Shown in pieces: positions 1-10,528 of a stretch of DNA of 64,000 nt. How positions within the stretch are numbered: the stretch's first letter is position 1; each line of letters opens with the position of its first letter. The notes beneath the pieces are model-generated. The model did no database searches. It saw only the letters and a list, made by a program, of their open reading frames with translations, and had not been told where the DNA came from. A program made the position numbers and the translations under genes. Source of the DNA: Liriodendron chinense (taxonomy: Eukaryota > Streptophyta > Magnoliopsida > Magnoliales > Magnoliaceae); assembly GCA_003013855.2 (NCBI GenBank), contig PVNU02001430.1, positions 1,426,001 through 1,490,000 on the forward strand, read 5' to 3'.

Positions 1-320
1 TGCGCAGGTAAATATATGCACCGGATGACTTCGAAGCTTGTTATTTAAGGCTTTTAGGACATTTCGGATCATTTGGCAGTGAAGTGCATGTCTAGTTATG
101 CTCTGAAATGGTAGCTGTAGGCTTACGGACCCTTTTTGGTCAGCTCCAAACAAAGACGAAACGTATTTCGAGGTGCGTAGGTGAATATATGCACCGGATG
201 ACTTTGAAACTTACAGGTTAGGGGTTTTAGGGCATTCCGGATCATTTGGAGGTGAAGCGCATGTCTAGTTCTGCTCTGAAATGTTGTTTACGGATTTTGG
301 TCGCTACCAAGCGATCAGGG
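1..320. repeat. 173-bp tandem repeat, end of an array
   Basis: Two adjacent units are visible. The motif TATATGCACCGGATGACT near the start of the window recurs 173 bases later (the second unit starts at about 174), followed in both by matching blocks such as GGATCATTTGG and CATGTCTAGTT. The second unit decays after about 300. The length is in the range of plant satellites, but only two units are present and the array may extend to the left. No coding potential was seen. From 320 to 428 I see only unassigned sequence. Confidence 0.75.
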
Positions 321-427
321 TTGTGCTGGCATTTTTAGGGCTTTCCCGACCTCAAAACTGATCCAAATCATTGTCAATAGACTACGGGATGTTGTTTTAC
401 AATGGGTGCAAATTTGAGCCCCAACAG

Positions 428-1685
428 AACTAAATTAAGGAAATAAACACTAGAGCGCCAAGGATCCACTAATAATCATTCACAATGCCAATTCAAATCA
501 TTCAAGCCAATAGCGCAATTGGAATTAGAGTTCTATCCCTATCCAATCGGAATATAGAGCAATCAAATCATCATAATGCATCTAACATAGATGGATCATC
601 CATTGATATGGTCCTCTCATATCAACTAAGGCATTGGGTGTATTCAATCACACAACCCAATCCTTCACAAAACAAACAAGATCATATTCATGATTCTTCC
701 TTAAGCCTTGTCACTAGAGTTGATTTACAAGCATGAATTGAACTTCTCTATTGAACCAAAATCAATACATAAACACCTATCTCAAATTAAATAAAAAGAT
801 AAGAACCCCTTCTAGTTTAGTTCTAGATAAGCTCTTAGGAAACTTAGTTTGTAAGATCCCCTAACATCCAACATATCATGATGAATCTACGATCTTTACA
901 ACCCAAAATCTTATCAATCAACACCCCATTAAGCAATCTCAGTAATCAAAACATCCCATGTAAGAGAAATCACAAAGATAGAAGATTAACTAAAAATACT
1001 AATTTTATTTCAAACTAAAACTAGAAGTGTTCTTCATAAAACCAAAAAGTACTTGAACTAATTCGAATTAGACATTGTAAACAACTAAAAGCTTCACCTC
1101 TTAGCCCTAGCTAAGAGGTTTAGCCAACCATTAATAGGTTAAACTAAAACTCAAAGGAAACTAATGAAAAACATAGAAAAATCGAGTTTGGAGGAGTTAC
1201 AGACGCTCCACAGCTATCTCCTTCACCTCCCACGACTTCCCAAGCCTTCTATGATGTCTTTAGATCCACCCCTAGGTGTCCTTTTATAGTAGAGAGGCCC
1301 TACCACCTCAAAATCTTCCAGAATTGTGCAATACTTACGCACTTGTGCCTCAAAAACTAGAGCTTGCTGAAGAAGTTGCTGAATTTCAGCAAATTACACT
1401 AGCTACCTGTTGGCCGACCGGTTTAGCCTGTTTGGCCAATCAGCCTAGCTTCTGTTTCCTTTAGTTCTTTCTCTCTCTTCTCTCCTTCTTTCTTCTTCCA
1501 TCTTTCGCCCACCTTAGATCATCATCAAGGACCATCTAAATGTGGTCTTTTGAACATCAATTTGGTGTAATCCCTCTCTCATTCCTACATCCACAAAACG
1601 TGCACTAGATAAACCTTTTAACATGCAAATCATGCATAAGATGCAATGTAATGGGCTAGGATATGTATAAATTGGAAGCTCAACA
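428..1685 (-). mobile_element. Truncated Athila-type LTR
   Basis: This piece ends on the right with AAGCTCAACA, the LTR terminus seen in the intact elements of this window; on the minus strand the LTR starts TGTTGAGCTT. It contains the family's other landmarks: the repeat-pair hairpin at 1097-1118, a minus-strand TATAAAAGG at 1280-1288, and a weak GACCGGT-type palindrome near 1412-1440. The expected other end (TGTTCGCTCGCC in plus orientation) is missing, so about 100 or more bases are truncated on the left. It abuts a Transposase_28-like pseudogene, whose reading frame runs straight into the LTR end at 1685. No target duplication can be tested because one end is lost. Confidence 0.8.
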
Positions 1686-2125
1686 CCGGCTTGTTTCCAG
1701 AGGACAAAAGCGCTCAGTATAACTTTGTAGCTATTTACCATGAGTTGTCTAGGGGCGATCTTATAGATACAGAGTACGTCTCAGATAAAGGGATGAAGGG
1801 GGAGACGCACGATAAGTTTAAAAAAGTATTTACATAGGGCCACACAGCCCGATGGTGGAGAATCCGGAGTCTCTCCCTACCCGGGTAACCGGAGAATGAT
1901 GAAGTCGGGAATATGCTATTTCCTCCGTAAATCGTTCAAATGTTCCTTCGTCATTATAGAGGGATACCTAGATGCAGAGTAGCTTCCCACGGGTACCCTT
2001 GCGTTGTTTGAGGAAGAAGAATCTGGAGTTTCATCCCCCAAAGGAATGACATCGTTATCAGAATCCCTCGCCATTAGAAGGAAGAAAGAAAGCAGAAAAG
2101 AAGAAGAAAAATACCTCAAGAACAA
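1686..2125 (-). pseudogene. Transposase_28-like (putative gypsy-type) pseudogene, 5' part
   Basis: Reading the minus strand from an ATG at 2072-2074, the frame gives an acidic Ser-rich leader and then a stretch with the pattern of the plant 'putative gypsy type transposon' (Transposase_28) domain: MTKEHLNDLRRK, then after a stop IPDFIILRLPG, GCVALCKYFFKL, LPLHPFI, and finally YKVILSAFVLWKQAGVE. At least three in-frame stops interrupt it (near 1915, 1875 and 1795), and it is cut off at 1685 by an Athila LTR. The family's biochemical role is not established. The assignment rests on remembered sequence pattern, not on a search. It is clearly non-functional. Confidence 0.6.
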
Positions 2126-2424
2126 GGTCCCGCTAGAGAAGAAAAAGGAATGAGTGTTTATGAAATTCTCGAGTAAACTTTAAAGTAAAGAAATCCCTCT
2201 ACAGGCGTCTGGATATATATATGCAATCATTTCTTTGAAGATTTGAATGACACACGGCGACCCTTCATTTGGCACAACAGTCGAATGAGCACGAGTATTA
2301 ACTCCTGAAGACATGTGGCGAATGACGCTTCATTTCTTTTGGCCGAAAAGCTAGTGCTCATTAATGTAAGGCTCAATCATGTACGGCTTCCCCCTTCCAA
2401 AAATGTGATAGGTGGTTACATATG
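2126..2424 (-). promoter_or_regulatory. Probable promoter and 5' leader of the Transposase_28-like gene
   Basis: On the minus strand a TATATATAT run at 2213-2222 lies about 140 bases upstream of the ATG at 2072-2074. A pyrimidine-rich leader follows it. The upstream part is cut at 2424 by insertion of E1 and, before that insertion, continued at 11846. The call is inference from position and composition only. Confidence 0.4.
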
Positions 2425-3759
2425 TGTTCGCTCGCCTCAAGTGCAAGGCTGCGATGAGTTATAATTCTCGATAAGACTGAGGTTGATCCACAGGGAATAA
2501 GGTAAACCAATTCAAGTTGTTCCAGCAACTTCTAATTCAATGAATTAAGGATTTCAAGTTTATAAACTAACTTAAAACGGTAATTGTAAAAATCTGTAAT
2601 TATAGGGAACTAATGCTTTCGAGGATCCACTTGTGATAGCAATCATGTGAATTCATTCATCTAAGCATAACACAACTAGAATTGAAGTTCTATCTCTCTT
2701 CTAGTTGGAAGATATGGCATTCAACACAAACAATCTCTACTCAAGTTGAAAAATAAGGTTCTAGTTCTAACGAAGCACGTAGAAGTCGAACATATAGCCT
2801 TTGAAGTAACGACTGTGTCAATGGACTATGGTACGCTCTAGGGCTACTACAATTCGAATCTAATCAATCCAAACATAATAATCTTAAAGAATTGCAAGGA
2901 ACTCATGTCCAAAGCACATGAACTCTCATAAAACATCCAAAAATATCACTTTTATTCAAACTAGAACTTAAAAATCAAACTTTAAGCAAAGTACTTGAAT
3001 TAGAACGAATCCAACATGATAACTACTCACAAGCTTCACCTCTTAGCCTTAGCTAAGAGGTTCTAGCCGAGCATTATCATGCTTCAACTAGAATTCAAAG
3101 AAAAACTAAATAAAAACATGAAAAGCTAGAAAAAACCCAAGTTGGAGGAGTTGCGGTCGCTCCACGATGATCTCCCTTGCTCCCCACGACCTTAGAACTC
3201 TTGTAGGATACCATAGTAAGGATGCCAAGGTGTCCTTTTATAGGAAAAACCACGAACCGCCTCGGATTGCATAAAAACTTATGCACTTAGTCGGTCATCG
3301 GACGTTGGGTGGGCGCCCGATCAGGTAGTGGTCGGGCGCCCGACCGTGCTTGAATTCGATCAGTGCGTTTTTGGTGAAATCTCTTTTGAATATCAGGCGC
3401 CCGACTAGATGTTGGTCAGGCACCTGGTCAGGTCCAGAATTGTTCAGCAATTTCAACATATTTTCTCCCAATTTCGGGCGCCCGGTCAGAACATGGGCGG
3501 GCACCCAGTGGCCATCTGATGTGAATGCTGAATTTCTCTTTTCTTCTGGCCGATCGAGGTCTTTCTGATGTAATTCTTTGGGGCTTCTCTTCAGTGTCTT
3601 CAATGTGGTTCCAAAGGACCCTTTTAGCAACAAATTCATGACTTCTCTCTTTCATTCCTACATACACAAAACAAGCATTAGATGGGTCTTTTAAGCATGC
3701 ATACTATGCATGTAATGTGATGTAATGGGCTAGAAAATGTATAAAATGGAAGCTCAACA
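2425..3759 (-). mobile_element. E1 3' LTR
   Basis: 1335 bp, starting TGTTCGCTCGCC and ending AGCTCAACA in plus orientation. Its partner is 10529-11840. Compared by eye the two share order and most bases, but with frequent substitutions and a small deletion in the palindrome cluster of the right copy. The conserved hairpin lies at 3039-3060 (stem CCTCTTAGC / GCTAAGAGG, 4-base loop). Confidence 0.92.
3234..3510 (-). promoter_or_regulatory. E1 LTR promoter: TATA box with GGGCGCCC palindrome cluster
   Basis: On the minus strand TATAAAAGG lies at 3234-3242. Immediately upstream in that sense (3300-3510) are about six copies of GGGCGCCCGA-type palindromes, including a perfect 16-base palindrome GGTCGGGCGCCCGACC. 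The same plan occurs in the other LTRs. Known: plant LTR U3 regions hold the TATA box and enhancers. Inferred: the palindromes are cis-elements. Confidence 0.6.
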
Positions 3760-3775
3760 CACCCCCCAACCAGCT
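3760..3775 (-). promoter_or_regulatory. E1 polypurine tract
   Basis: Directly inside the 3' LTR the plus strand reads CACACCCCCCAACC, which is GGTTGGGGGGTGTG on the coding strand. A purine-rich tract next to the 3' LTR is the plus-strand DNA primer of LTR retrotransposons. The same tract is at 26548 and 45571. Confidence 0.75.
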
Positions 3776-5056
3776 TTTTCCTAGTCCCGAGCAAAACATG
3801 CGTGAAATAAGTTCAATCTTCCAAAATCCAACTCTCCTTCCGAAACAATGCTTCCATGCATTCCAAGACATACAAATGCAAAAATTAGAGAAACTAGGTG
3901 ATAGAGGTTACAACCTTAAACTCTCAAAACATAAAAAGTGTTCATATAGAATTCCCGTTGATTGATTGATAAATAGAAGAACTTTAAAAAAAATTCAACC
4001 TAATGTGCATAGTGATGGCTAATATCATGAGTTTACAAGATCATCTTTTTCATGAATCAACTAAACTATAGATCTCAAGGTGTACAGATCAACAACAAGC
4101 CTATGACAGGAATTTGCCTTACCATCCTTTTGAAGACTTTCACACTACGTCCCATTTCCGGCTTTGGTTATGGATAGACCATCCCCCGGTTGGTAATAGG
4201 TAGCCCTTTTCGGAATTTTTCCACCATATTCTCCATCATTCCCATGTTTTCATCCTTCCTTTTCCTTTTTCTTTTACATTAGATAAGATTTTTAGAAATC
4301 CATATCTTTCGTTATTTTCCCATGGACAAGGATGGACAAAGTACCCCGGCTTGGTTCCTCAACACCTCAAATCTAAGTCTAGCCAATCCACAAATCACAT
4401 AATTCTTTCAACCCATGAAACTCGTGTAATGTGAACTAGGTGTAAAAATGTTCAGATTTTTTATTGATCACATAAATAGGGGAATTCACATATAAAATCA
4501 TTATATTAGAAGTAGTTCAAGACTTGCAACATTCATTACTTCATATCTTCTTTTCTTATACCCATATCATCTCGAGTGCATAGAAATAAGGTTTTCCAAA
4601 TGAGTTTTGAATTTTCAGAAAATTCAAAAAAAATTGCACATATGATGCTCGAAATGTTACAAACTGCTAGATGAGGAATCTCACCTCACCCCACAACCAA
4701 ATCTTGCATTGTCCTCAATGTAAAAAGATATGCAATGAGCATGAACATGAGCGCAATGGTAAAATACAAGAGAGTGAGAACAATAGTACCTGAGAGAGTC
4801 GATCATGGAAATCTACAACTCCGACAACTAAATCCACTAAAGTAGTAGAACTAAAAAAACAACTAAACCTAATCTACGCTATATCTCCGTCATACTAGGA
4901 GATCAATCATCCTGATACACAGGATTATTCAGAGTGATGGACATGTCCTCTGAATCAAATTTCTCAACAAATGGTTTAAGGCATTGTCCATTCACTTTAA
5001 AATAGTTACCATTTGCGGCATTCTCTATCTCGATGGCCCCATGAGGAAAAGCTTCT
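3776..5056 (-). other. E1 non-coding 3' region
   Basis: About 1.3 kb between integrase and the polypurine tract, with no ORF I can support. It is conserved in order among E1, E2 and E3: all share a block around TGACAGGAATTTGCCTTACC (here near 4097), a CT-rich tract, and the block CATTGTCCTCAATGT near 4707. Athila elements often carry an envelope-like ORF in this position, but none is recognisable here. Confidence 0.6.
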
Positions 5057-6160
5057 TTAACAATATATGGGCTTGGTCCATCGAGATCTTAATTTTTTCA
5101 GAAAAAGATGAAGTCGGGAATTGTACAAGAGCACTTTCTGACCTTCATGGAAAGATTTTCTGAAGATATGTTTGTCATGAAAGGCCTTCATCCTACTCTT
5201 GTAATTCTTCGAGTTCTCATAAGCATTATTTTGGATCTCATCAAGCTCATTTAATGGGAGGTCGCGAAGCGAGCTAGCTTTGTCAATGTCAAAATTCAAT
5301 GCTCGAATTGCCCAATAGACTTTGTGTTCAATCTCCACAGGCAAGTGGCAATCTTTCCCATAGACAAGTCTATAGGGTGATATCCCAATGGGGGTCTTGT
5401 AAGAGGTACGGTGAGCCCAGAGTGCGTTGTCTAATCTAAGCGACCAATCTTTGTGATCCGGCTTCACCGTCTATTACAAAATTTGTTTGATTTCCCGATT
5501 GGAGATTTCAGCTTGCCCACTTGTCTGTGGGTGGTATGGAGTACTCACCTTATGCCTAATGCCATATTTCTTCATTAAGGCTTCGAAAGGCCTATTGCAA
5601 AAGTGAGACCGCCATCACTAATGATGGCTCGAGGTGTTCCAAATCTGGAAAGTATGTTTTCTTTAAGGAACTTTAGAACTGTACGATGATCGTTAGTTCT
5701 ACATGGAATAGCCTCTATCCATTTAGACACATAGTCTACGGCAAGCAATATGTAGACATGTCCAAAAGATGAGGGGAATGGTCCCATGAAATCAATGCCC
5801 CAACAGTCAAAGACTTCAAGATGTTGAATTAGGGTAAGAGGCATCATATTTCGATGGGATAATCCTCCTAACTTTTGGCAACGGTCGCATGCTTTGCAAA
5901 CTCATGGGTATCTTTAAATAAAGTGGGCCAATAAAAACCACACTGCAGAATTTTTGCATTGGTTTTCTTGGTGGAAAAATGACCCCCACATGCTTGATCA
6001 TGGAAAAATGAGATGACAGAATTATGTTCATCATCATGGACACATCTCTTAATTATTTGATCTGAGCAATATTTAAAAAGTAAAGGTTCATCTTAGAAAA
6101 ATCTGCGCACTTCCCTTAGAAATTTTTGTTTGTCCTGCGTAGTCCAATGACTCAGCATCA
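5057..6160 (-). pseudogene. E1 integrase region of pol (degenerate)
   Basis: Minus-strand pieces 5057-5467, 5575-5847 and 5816-6160 together carry the integrase of a Ty3/gypsy polyprotein. It would join element cDNA to the chromosome in the nucleus. Visible: the remains of the zinc-binding HHCC module (HDQACGGHF; its last cysteines are lost to an indel near 5890), catalytic Asp in WGIDFMGPFP, second Asp in IISDGG, and the Glu in GQAEISNREIK. So the DDE triad residues are still readable. The C-terminal part ends with EGQKVLLYNSRL. Stops near 5470 and frameshifts break the frame. It cannot make an intact protein. Confidence 0.85.
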
Positions 6161-6181
6161 CACCTATGGAAAGATAATTGG

Positions 6182-6650
6182 CTATGTCAGCGTACCATGG
6201 TGGATGCATAGTAACAAAGAGTTGCTCATCAGGAAATGAGTCCTCAATAGGTGACTCGTCAATGAAATTAGGTAGAACTGGCGGGATAGATGATCTGCCA
6301 CCACATTCTCTTCTCCCTTCTTGTCTTTGATCTCCAAATCGAATTCTTGAAGGAGTAGGATCCATCTAAGCAAACGGGGCTTAGCATCCTTCTTAGAAAG
6401 AAGGTGTTTCAGTGCCGCAAGATCTGTGTAAACAATGACCTTGGATCCTATTAAGTAAGGCCTGAATTTGTCCAAGGCAAAAATAACGGCTAGGAGCTCC
6501 TTCTCCGTAGTCGAATAATTAACTTGGGCGGGATTCAAGGTCCTACTCACATAATAGATAACGTGGGGCTTCTTATCCTTCTTTTAGGCTAACATCGCCC
6601 CAATAACATAATCGCTCGCATCGCACATCAACTCAAAAGGTATACAGACC
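6182..6650 (-). pseudogene. E1 RNase H region of pol (degenerate)
   Basis: The segment reads NPAQVNYSTTEKELLAVIFALDKF and then VIVYTD...LKHLLSKKDAKPRLLRWILLLQEF, ending KKGEENVVADHLSR. This is the retrotransposon RNase H that removes RNA from the RNA-DNA hybrid after reverse transcription. The acidic residues of TEKELL, YTD and ADHLSR are present. The upstream CDASDY motif lies in the same frame near 6610-6630 and is separated by a stop. It sits between reverse transcriptase and integrase as expected. Confidence 0.85.
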
Positions 6651-7860
6651 AATTCGGTGGTTGCATGATAGGAGCGGTTGTCAACATGTCTTTTAGCTTT
6701 GAAAAAGCTAATTGACATTCGGCGCCCCACTCAAATTGGTTCTCCTTTTGGAGAAGGTTACATAAGGGCCTTGAGATATAACTGAAATCTTTTATGAAAC
6801 TGCTATAAAAATCGACATGTCTATGGAAGGACTGCACATCGTGTATGCTCTTAGGTGCTGGTAGATTGGAAATTATATCGATTTTGGCCCATTCTACCTC
6901 TATTCCATTGGATGAGATGATATGTCCAAGGACTATTCCTCTCTGTACAATGAAATGACACTTTTCCCAGTTTAAAATGAGGCTCTTCTCCTCGCACCTT
7001 ATCAAGATCAACTTCAAGTGATTTAGGAACTCCTCAAAAGTACAATCGAAAACAGAGAAATCGTCCATGAATACCTCAAGAAATTCACCCACCATGTCTG
7101 AGAAAATACTCAACATGCATCGTTGGAATGTAGCGGGTGCATTACATAGTCCGAATGGCATTCTTCGGTATGCGAAGGTGCCAAATGGGCATGTAAAGGT
7201 GGTCTTCTCTTGGTCTTCTGGGGCTATCTCAATTTGATTGTAACCAGAGTAGCCATCTAGGAAGTAATAATAGGAGTGCCCCGCTAACCTCTCCAAAATT
7301 TGATCCATGAATGGGAGAGGAAAGTGGTCCTTCCTAGTGACCGTGTTTAGCTTCTAATAATCAATGCACATACATCAACTAGTGGTTACTCTAGTCGGTA
7401 TAAGCTCGTTGTTGGCGTTTTATTTGATGGTAGTACCGGACTTCTTAGGGACAACTTGGGTAGGCTTCACCCATTGGCTATCCGAGATGGGGTAGATAAT
7501 ACCCACATCTAGTAGCTTTAATACCTCGGCTTTGATAACCTCCATCATGTTTGGATTTAACCTTCTTTGAGGCTTGTCTAGTCATTTTTGCATTCTCTTC
7601 GAGGTGTATACAGTGAGTACAGACTGAAGAGTCTATCCCCTTGAAGTTCGCTATCGTCCAACCTATGGCTCCCCTATGTTCTTTGAGTAGCTCAATCAAC
7701 TTGTTCTCTTGGTCTTTTCCCAGGTGAGAGGCAATGACAACCGAGAATGTTTCTTCTAGACCCAAATATACATATTTTAGCTCAAATGGTAATGGTTTAA
7801 GGTCAAGCTTCGGCGGTTTGATATTAGGCGGTAGAGGCCTTGATGTGGTTGGTGGCAATC
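6628..7860 (-). pseudogene. E1 reverse transcriptase region of pol (degenerate)
   Basis: Two minus-strand pieces cover it. 7478-7858 holds the N-terminal part (PPKLDLKPLPFELKYVYLG, REHRGAIGWTIANFKGI, CTHCIHLEENAK). 6628-7308 holds the palm and thumb: YFLDGYSGYNQI, TFTCPFGTFAYRRMPFGLCN, the catalytic FMDD in EVFMDDFSVF, and GHIISSNGIEV. The 7308-7478 link has stops. The enzyme would copy element RNA into cDNA in cytoplasmic particles. The catalytic aspartates are intact but the frame is not. The right part of this region (7754 onward) reappears in complemented form at 26789. Confidence 0.88.
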
Positions 7861-7869
7861 TTTCAAAAT

Positions 7870-8492
7870 GGGGCCTCCAACGGCTAGTTCTAACTACTGG
7901 TTCTCACTATTCAAGGCTTGCACAATTTCACTAATAATGGGGTCTTTGGAATCCTCAAAATGTGTCAAGCATATCTCTAAGCTTTCTAGTGTTTCAAGTT
8001 GGAGGAGCTCTTCTTCTTCAAAAGATTCGAGCATGGTTACCTCGAAGAGATCGTCGTCATCAACATCCCTATGCCTTTTGCCCATGTGGAACACATTCAC
8101 CACTAATGTCATGTTCCCAAAAGATAATTGCATCACCCTGTTCCAGCAATTTATGATTACTTTTGATGTAACAAGGAACGGGCGGCCTAAAATCATCGGT
8201 ATTTGAGTGCTAGCATCTATCACCGGTTGTGTGTCCAAAGACGATAAAATCCACCGGGTAGTAAAATTTGTCAACTTGGACTAGAACATCCTCAACTATC
8301 CCTCTCGGTACACGGATGGATCTATCAGCTAGTTGCAACATGGTTTTGGTGGGTTTTAATTCACTAAGACCCAATTGCTCATATACCAAGTACGGGATCA
8401 AGTTTATGCTTGCCCCCAAGTCTAGCAATGCACGCTCAATCCGGTAATTGCCAATGATGAAGGAAATTGTGCGACTAACGGGATCCTTGAAT

Positions 8493-8525
<33 letters not shown>

Positions 8526-8545
8526 CTTTTGAGTGAGAATTGCAC
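7870..8545 (-). pseudogene. E1 aspartic protease region (degenerate)
   Basis: 8210-8545 contains ALLDLGASINLIPYLVYEQLG, a retropepsin active-site loop with DLG in place of DTG/DSG, as is common in Athila-type proteases, followed by VPRGIVEDVLVQVDKFYYPVDFIV. 7894-8274 continues with the ILGRPFL motif and the acidic linker to reverse transcriptase. The two pieces are in different frames, so a frameshift lies near 8215-8275. The protease would cut the gag-pol polyprotein. A 30-G run (8495-8524) sits at the start of the domain and would encode a polyproline stretch. Confidence 0.82.
8495..8524 (+). repeat. Homopolymer of 30 G
   Basis: An uninterrupted run of 30 G in the protease leader. In E3's protease the aligned place reads MPKKYKDPG, so the normal sequence would hold only a short C run on the coding strand. 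The same length recurs as 30 C at 27530-27559. It is either an extreme slippage expansion or a base-calling artefact. Confidence 0.95.
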
Positions 8546-8570
8546 TCACTTGCTCATTCAAAAAGGCATT

Positions 8571-9330
8571 CTACTGCACATTATATTTGCGTTTAGTTGT
8601 GCATAGGTCCTTTAAGAACTTGGCTAGTGCTATGGGCTTGTAAATGCGTTCCATTTCTTGTGGGGCTAAGTTAAATCCGTCCTCACCCTCAAAATTTACC
8701 GGATCATTAGGCTTGTCGGCCTTCACCGGAATAAATTTGTCAATTTTCTTACTACTTCTAAGAGTGGTGACGGATTTGGCTTGCTCCATATGTTGATTGG
8801 AGAGATTAGGGATGCTTACTTCATGTACTTGCTTTGGATTAGGCTAGGGTTGGGCCGGAAAGGCCCCTTCCCTAACATTCAAGCGTCCCTTAATCTCATC
8901 AACGTAGACTTTAAGCTCTTGGAACATTTGCTGATTTGATTGATTGATTTGCATTTGCCCTTGCATAAATGCCTTTAAAGTATCCTCCATTGAGAATTGA
9001 GGTGGGGCCATATTTTGCATGGGTCGCCGTCCTTGAGAGTTGGTAGGATTGCCCGTGGGAGAATTCTTCCAACTGAAATTTGGGTGGTTCTTCCAAGTAG
9101 AGTTGTACGTGTTACCCACCGGTCCATTAAATGGTCGTTGATAACCATATGTGGCATTTGCATGTTCTCATAACACCTCTTGAAATGCAGGAATTGTAGG
9201 ACAATCTTGCGTAGCGTGTATATTAGTGAAACAAATCCCACACATGTTCTCAATAGCTTCATTGGACTTTAAAACTCTACTCTTACTAAGTTCCATGGCC
9301 TCGATCTTCCTTGTGAGGCTGGCTAGCCTT
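8571..9330 (-). pseudogene. E1 gag C-terminal region with CCHC zinc knuckle (degenerate)
   Basis: Around 9198-9240 the minus strand reads CGICFTNIHATQDC, a CX2CX4HX4C zinc knuckle of nucleocapsid type that binds element RNA. Downstream, 8844-9119 reads NSTWKNHPNFSWKN... and then IEDTL-like and QSNQQMF segments, ending LNVREGAFPAQP, which matches E3's gag (NAREGMLPAQP). 8571-8789 holds the linker EQAKSVTTLRSSK. Stops and frame changes separate the pieces. Confidence 0.78.
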
Positions 9331-9368
9331 GCATTCACATCATCTTCCTCCTTAAGGATATAAATCCC

Positions 9369-10259
9369 TCATTTCTCTTTTTCTTGAGGAGGCTTGAGGT
9401 TATTAGATTTGTCTGAGGCATCCCATGATTGGACATTCTCGGCCAACATATCTAAGTAACTCCAAGCTTCATCTGGATTTTTGCTCATAAACTCGCCATT
9501 GCACATCATCTTTATGAATTGGCGCATATTGGAACTTAATCCATCATTGAAGAAGTTTATGATTTGCCAGCTTTCGTAGCAGTGATGTGGGCAAGCCAAT
9601 AGGAGGTCCTTAAACCTTTCCCAACATTGGAAGAATGATTCATTCTCTTTAACTGAAAAGTTCATTATGGCTCTTTGAAGGGTGTTTGTTTTATGAGCCA
9701 GGAAGAACTTTTTCAAGAATTCCCGGGTCATCTCATTCCATGACCCTATCGAGTGTGGATTAAGAGAGTGGAGCCAACTCTTGGCTCTTTCTTTCAATGA
9801 AAAGGAAAAAAGTTTAAGTTTGATGGCATCTTCTGAGACATTCACATATTGTAAAGTAGCCACCACTTCTTCAAATTCCTTTAAGTGTAAGTATGGGCTC
9901 TCAGAGTCTAGCCCATGGAACCTTAGTATGAGTTGAATTACACCCGACTTTATATTGATGTTTCCCCCAGTTGGTGGTAATACCAAACACGAGGGTGTAG
10001 TTGCATGGGTCGGTTGTAGGTAGTCCCGTAAATATCTCATTGGAGGAGCATTGTGCACCTCATTCTCTCCTACTCCCTCTTGATTTGTGTTTGTGGTTGG
10101 AGTAGGGGGTGGAGGATTCCCTAATGGAATTTGATCCATACTTCCCAAATTTTCACGATGTTCTACAGATTTTCGGACTCGTCTATGAACGGAGAGTGGT
10201 CTAACTAAACCACCTTCAGATTGGAGATGATTGTTGTGGTCACGTTCCCAACAGGACAT
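9369..10259 (-). pseudogene. E1 gag, Retrotrans_gag domain
   Basis: An open frame of about 296 codons from an ATG at 10257-10259 to a stop at 9369. The structural protein would form the cytoplasmic particle. The N-terminal 80 residues are basic and then proline/asparagine-rich. From about residue 95 the retrotransposon gag fold is recognisable: GVIQLILRFHGLDSESPYLHLKEF, LKLFSFSLKERAKSWLHSLNP, WNEMTREFLKKFF, ESFFQCWERFKDLL, CPHHCYESWQIINFFNDGL. A stop after PPQEKEK separates it from the zinc knuckle. It is open for its length but cut off from pol. Confidence 0.88.
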
Positions 10260-10504
10260 AAACCACACAATCCAAAATCTAAACTAATCCTAAGTCCTAA
10301 AATCTGTAAATAAAAATTGAAAACTAAAAGAGTTCAAGTTGGAAGGATAGTACTTGATTTGCTTGAACTAGAAGAACTTCCTACAAAATAAAACAAACTT
10401 TGTTAGTTCTATAATTAAGAAAAAACTAATCCTAAGAAAATAATAAAACCTAACTACTTCTACTCTATAGCCACTAAAACAATTTAGAACCATTTAACCT
10501 AGCT
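10260..10504 (-). other. E1 5' leader
   Basis: About 245 A/T-rich bases between the primer-binding site and the gag ATG, with no ORF. Its copy in unit B is 29295-29537, where several single-base losses and gains distinguish it. Confidence 0.65.
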
Positions 10505-10522
10505 TCCCCGGCAGCGGTGCCA
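10505..10522 (-). promoter_or_regulatory. E1 primer-binding site (tRNA-Asp type)
   Basis: The plus strand reads TCCCCGGCAGCGGTGCCA, matching the 3' end of plant tRNA-Asp (TCCCCGGCAACGGCGCCA) at 16 of 18 bases, six bases inside the 5' LTR. Athila elements use tRNA-Asp as minus-strand primer. The intact version is at 50163-50180. Confidence 0.88.
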
Positions 10523-10528
10523 AAAACT

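Noticed and set aside
3300..3510. CRISPR-like or satellite array from repeated GGGCGCCC units
   Set aside because: Spacing is irregular, units are short palindromes, and the cluster sits inside an LTR promoter.
3776..5056. Athila envelope-like ORF
   Set aside because: No long frame, signal peptide or membrane segment was found in this interval in E1, E2 or E3.
8495..8524. G-quadruplex regulatory element
   Set aside because: The run is a plain homopolymer of doubtful authenticity in a decayed coding region; no conserved counterpart in E3.
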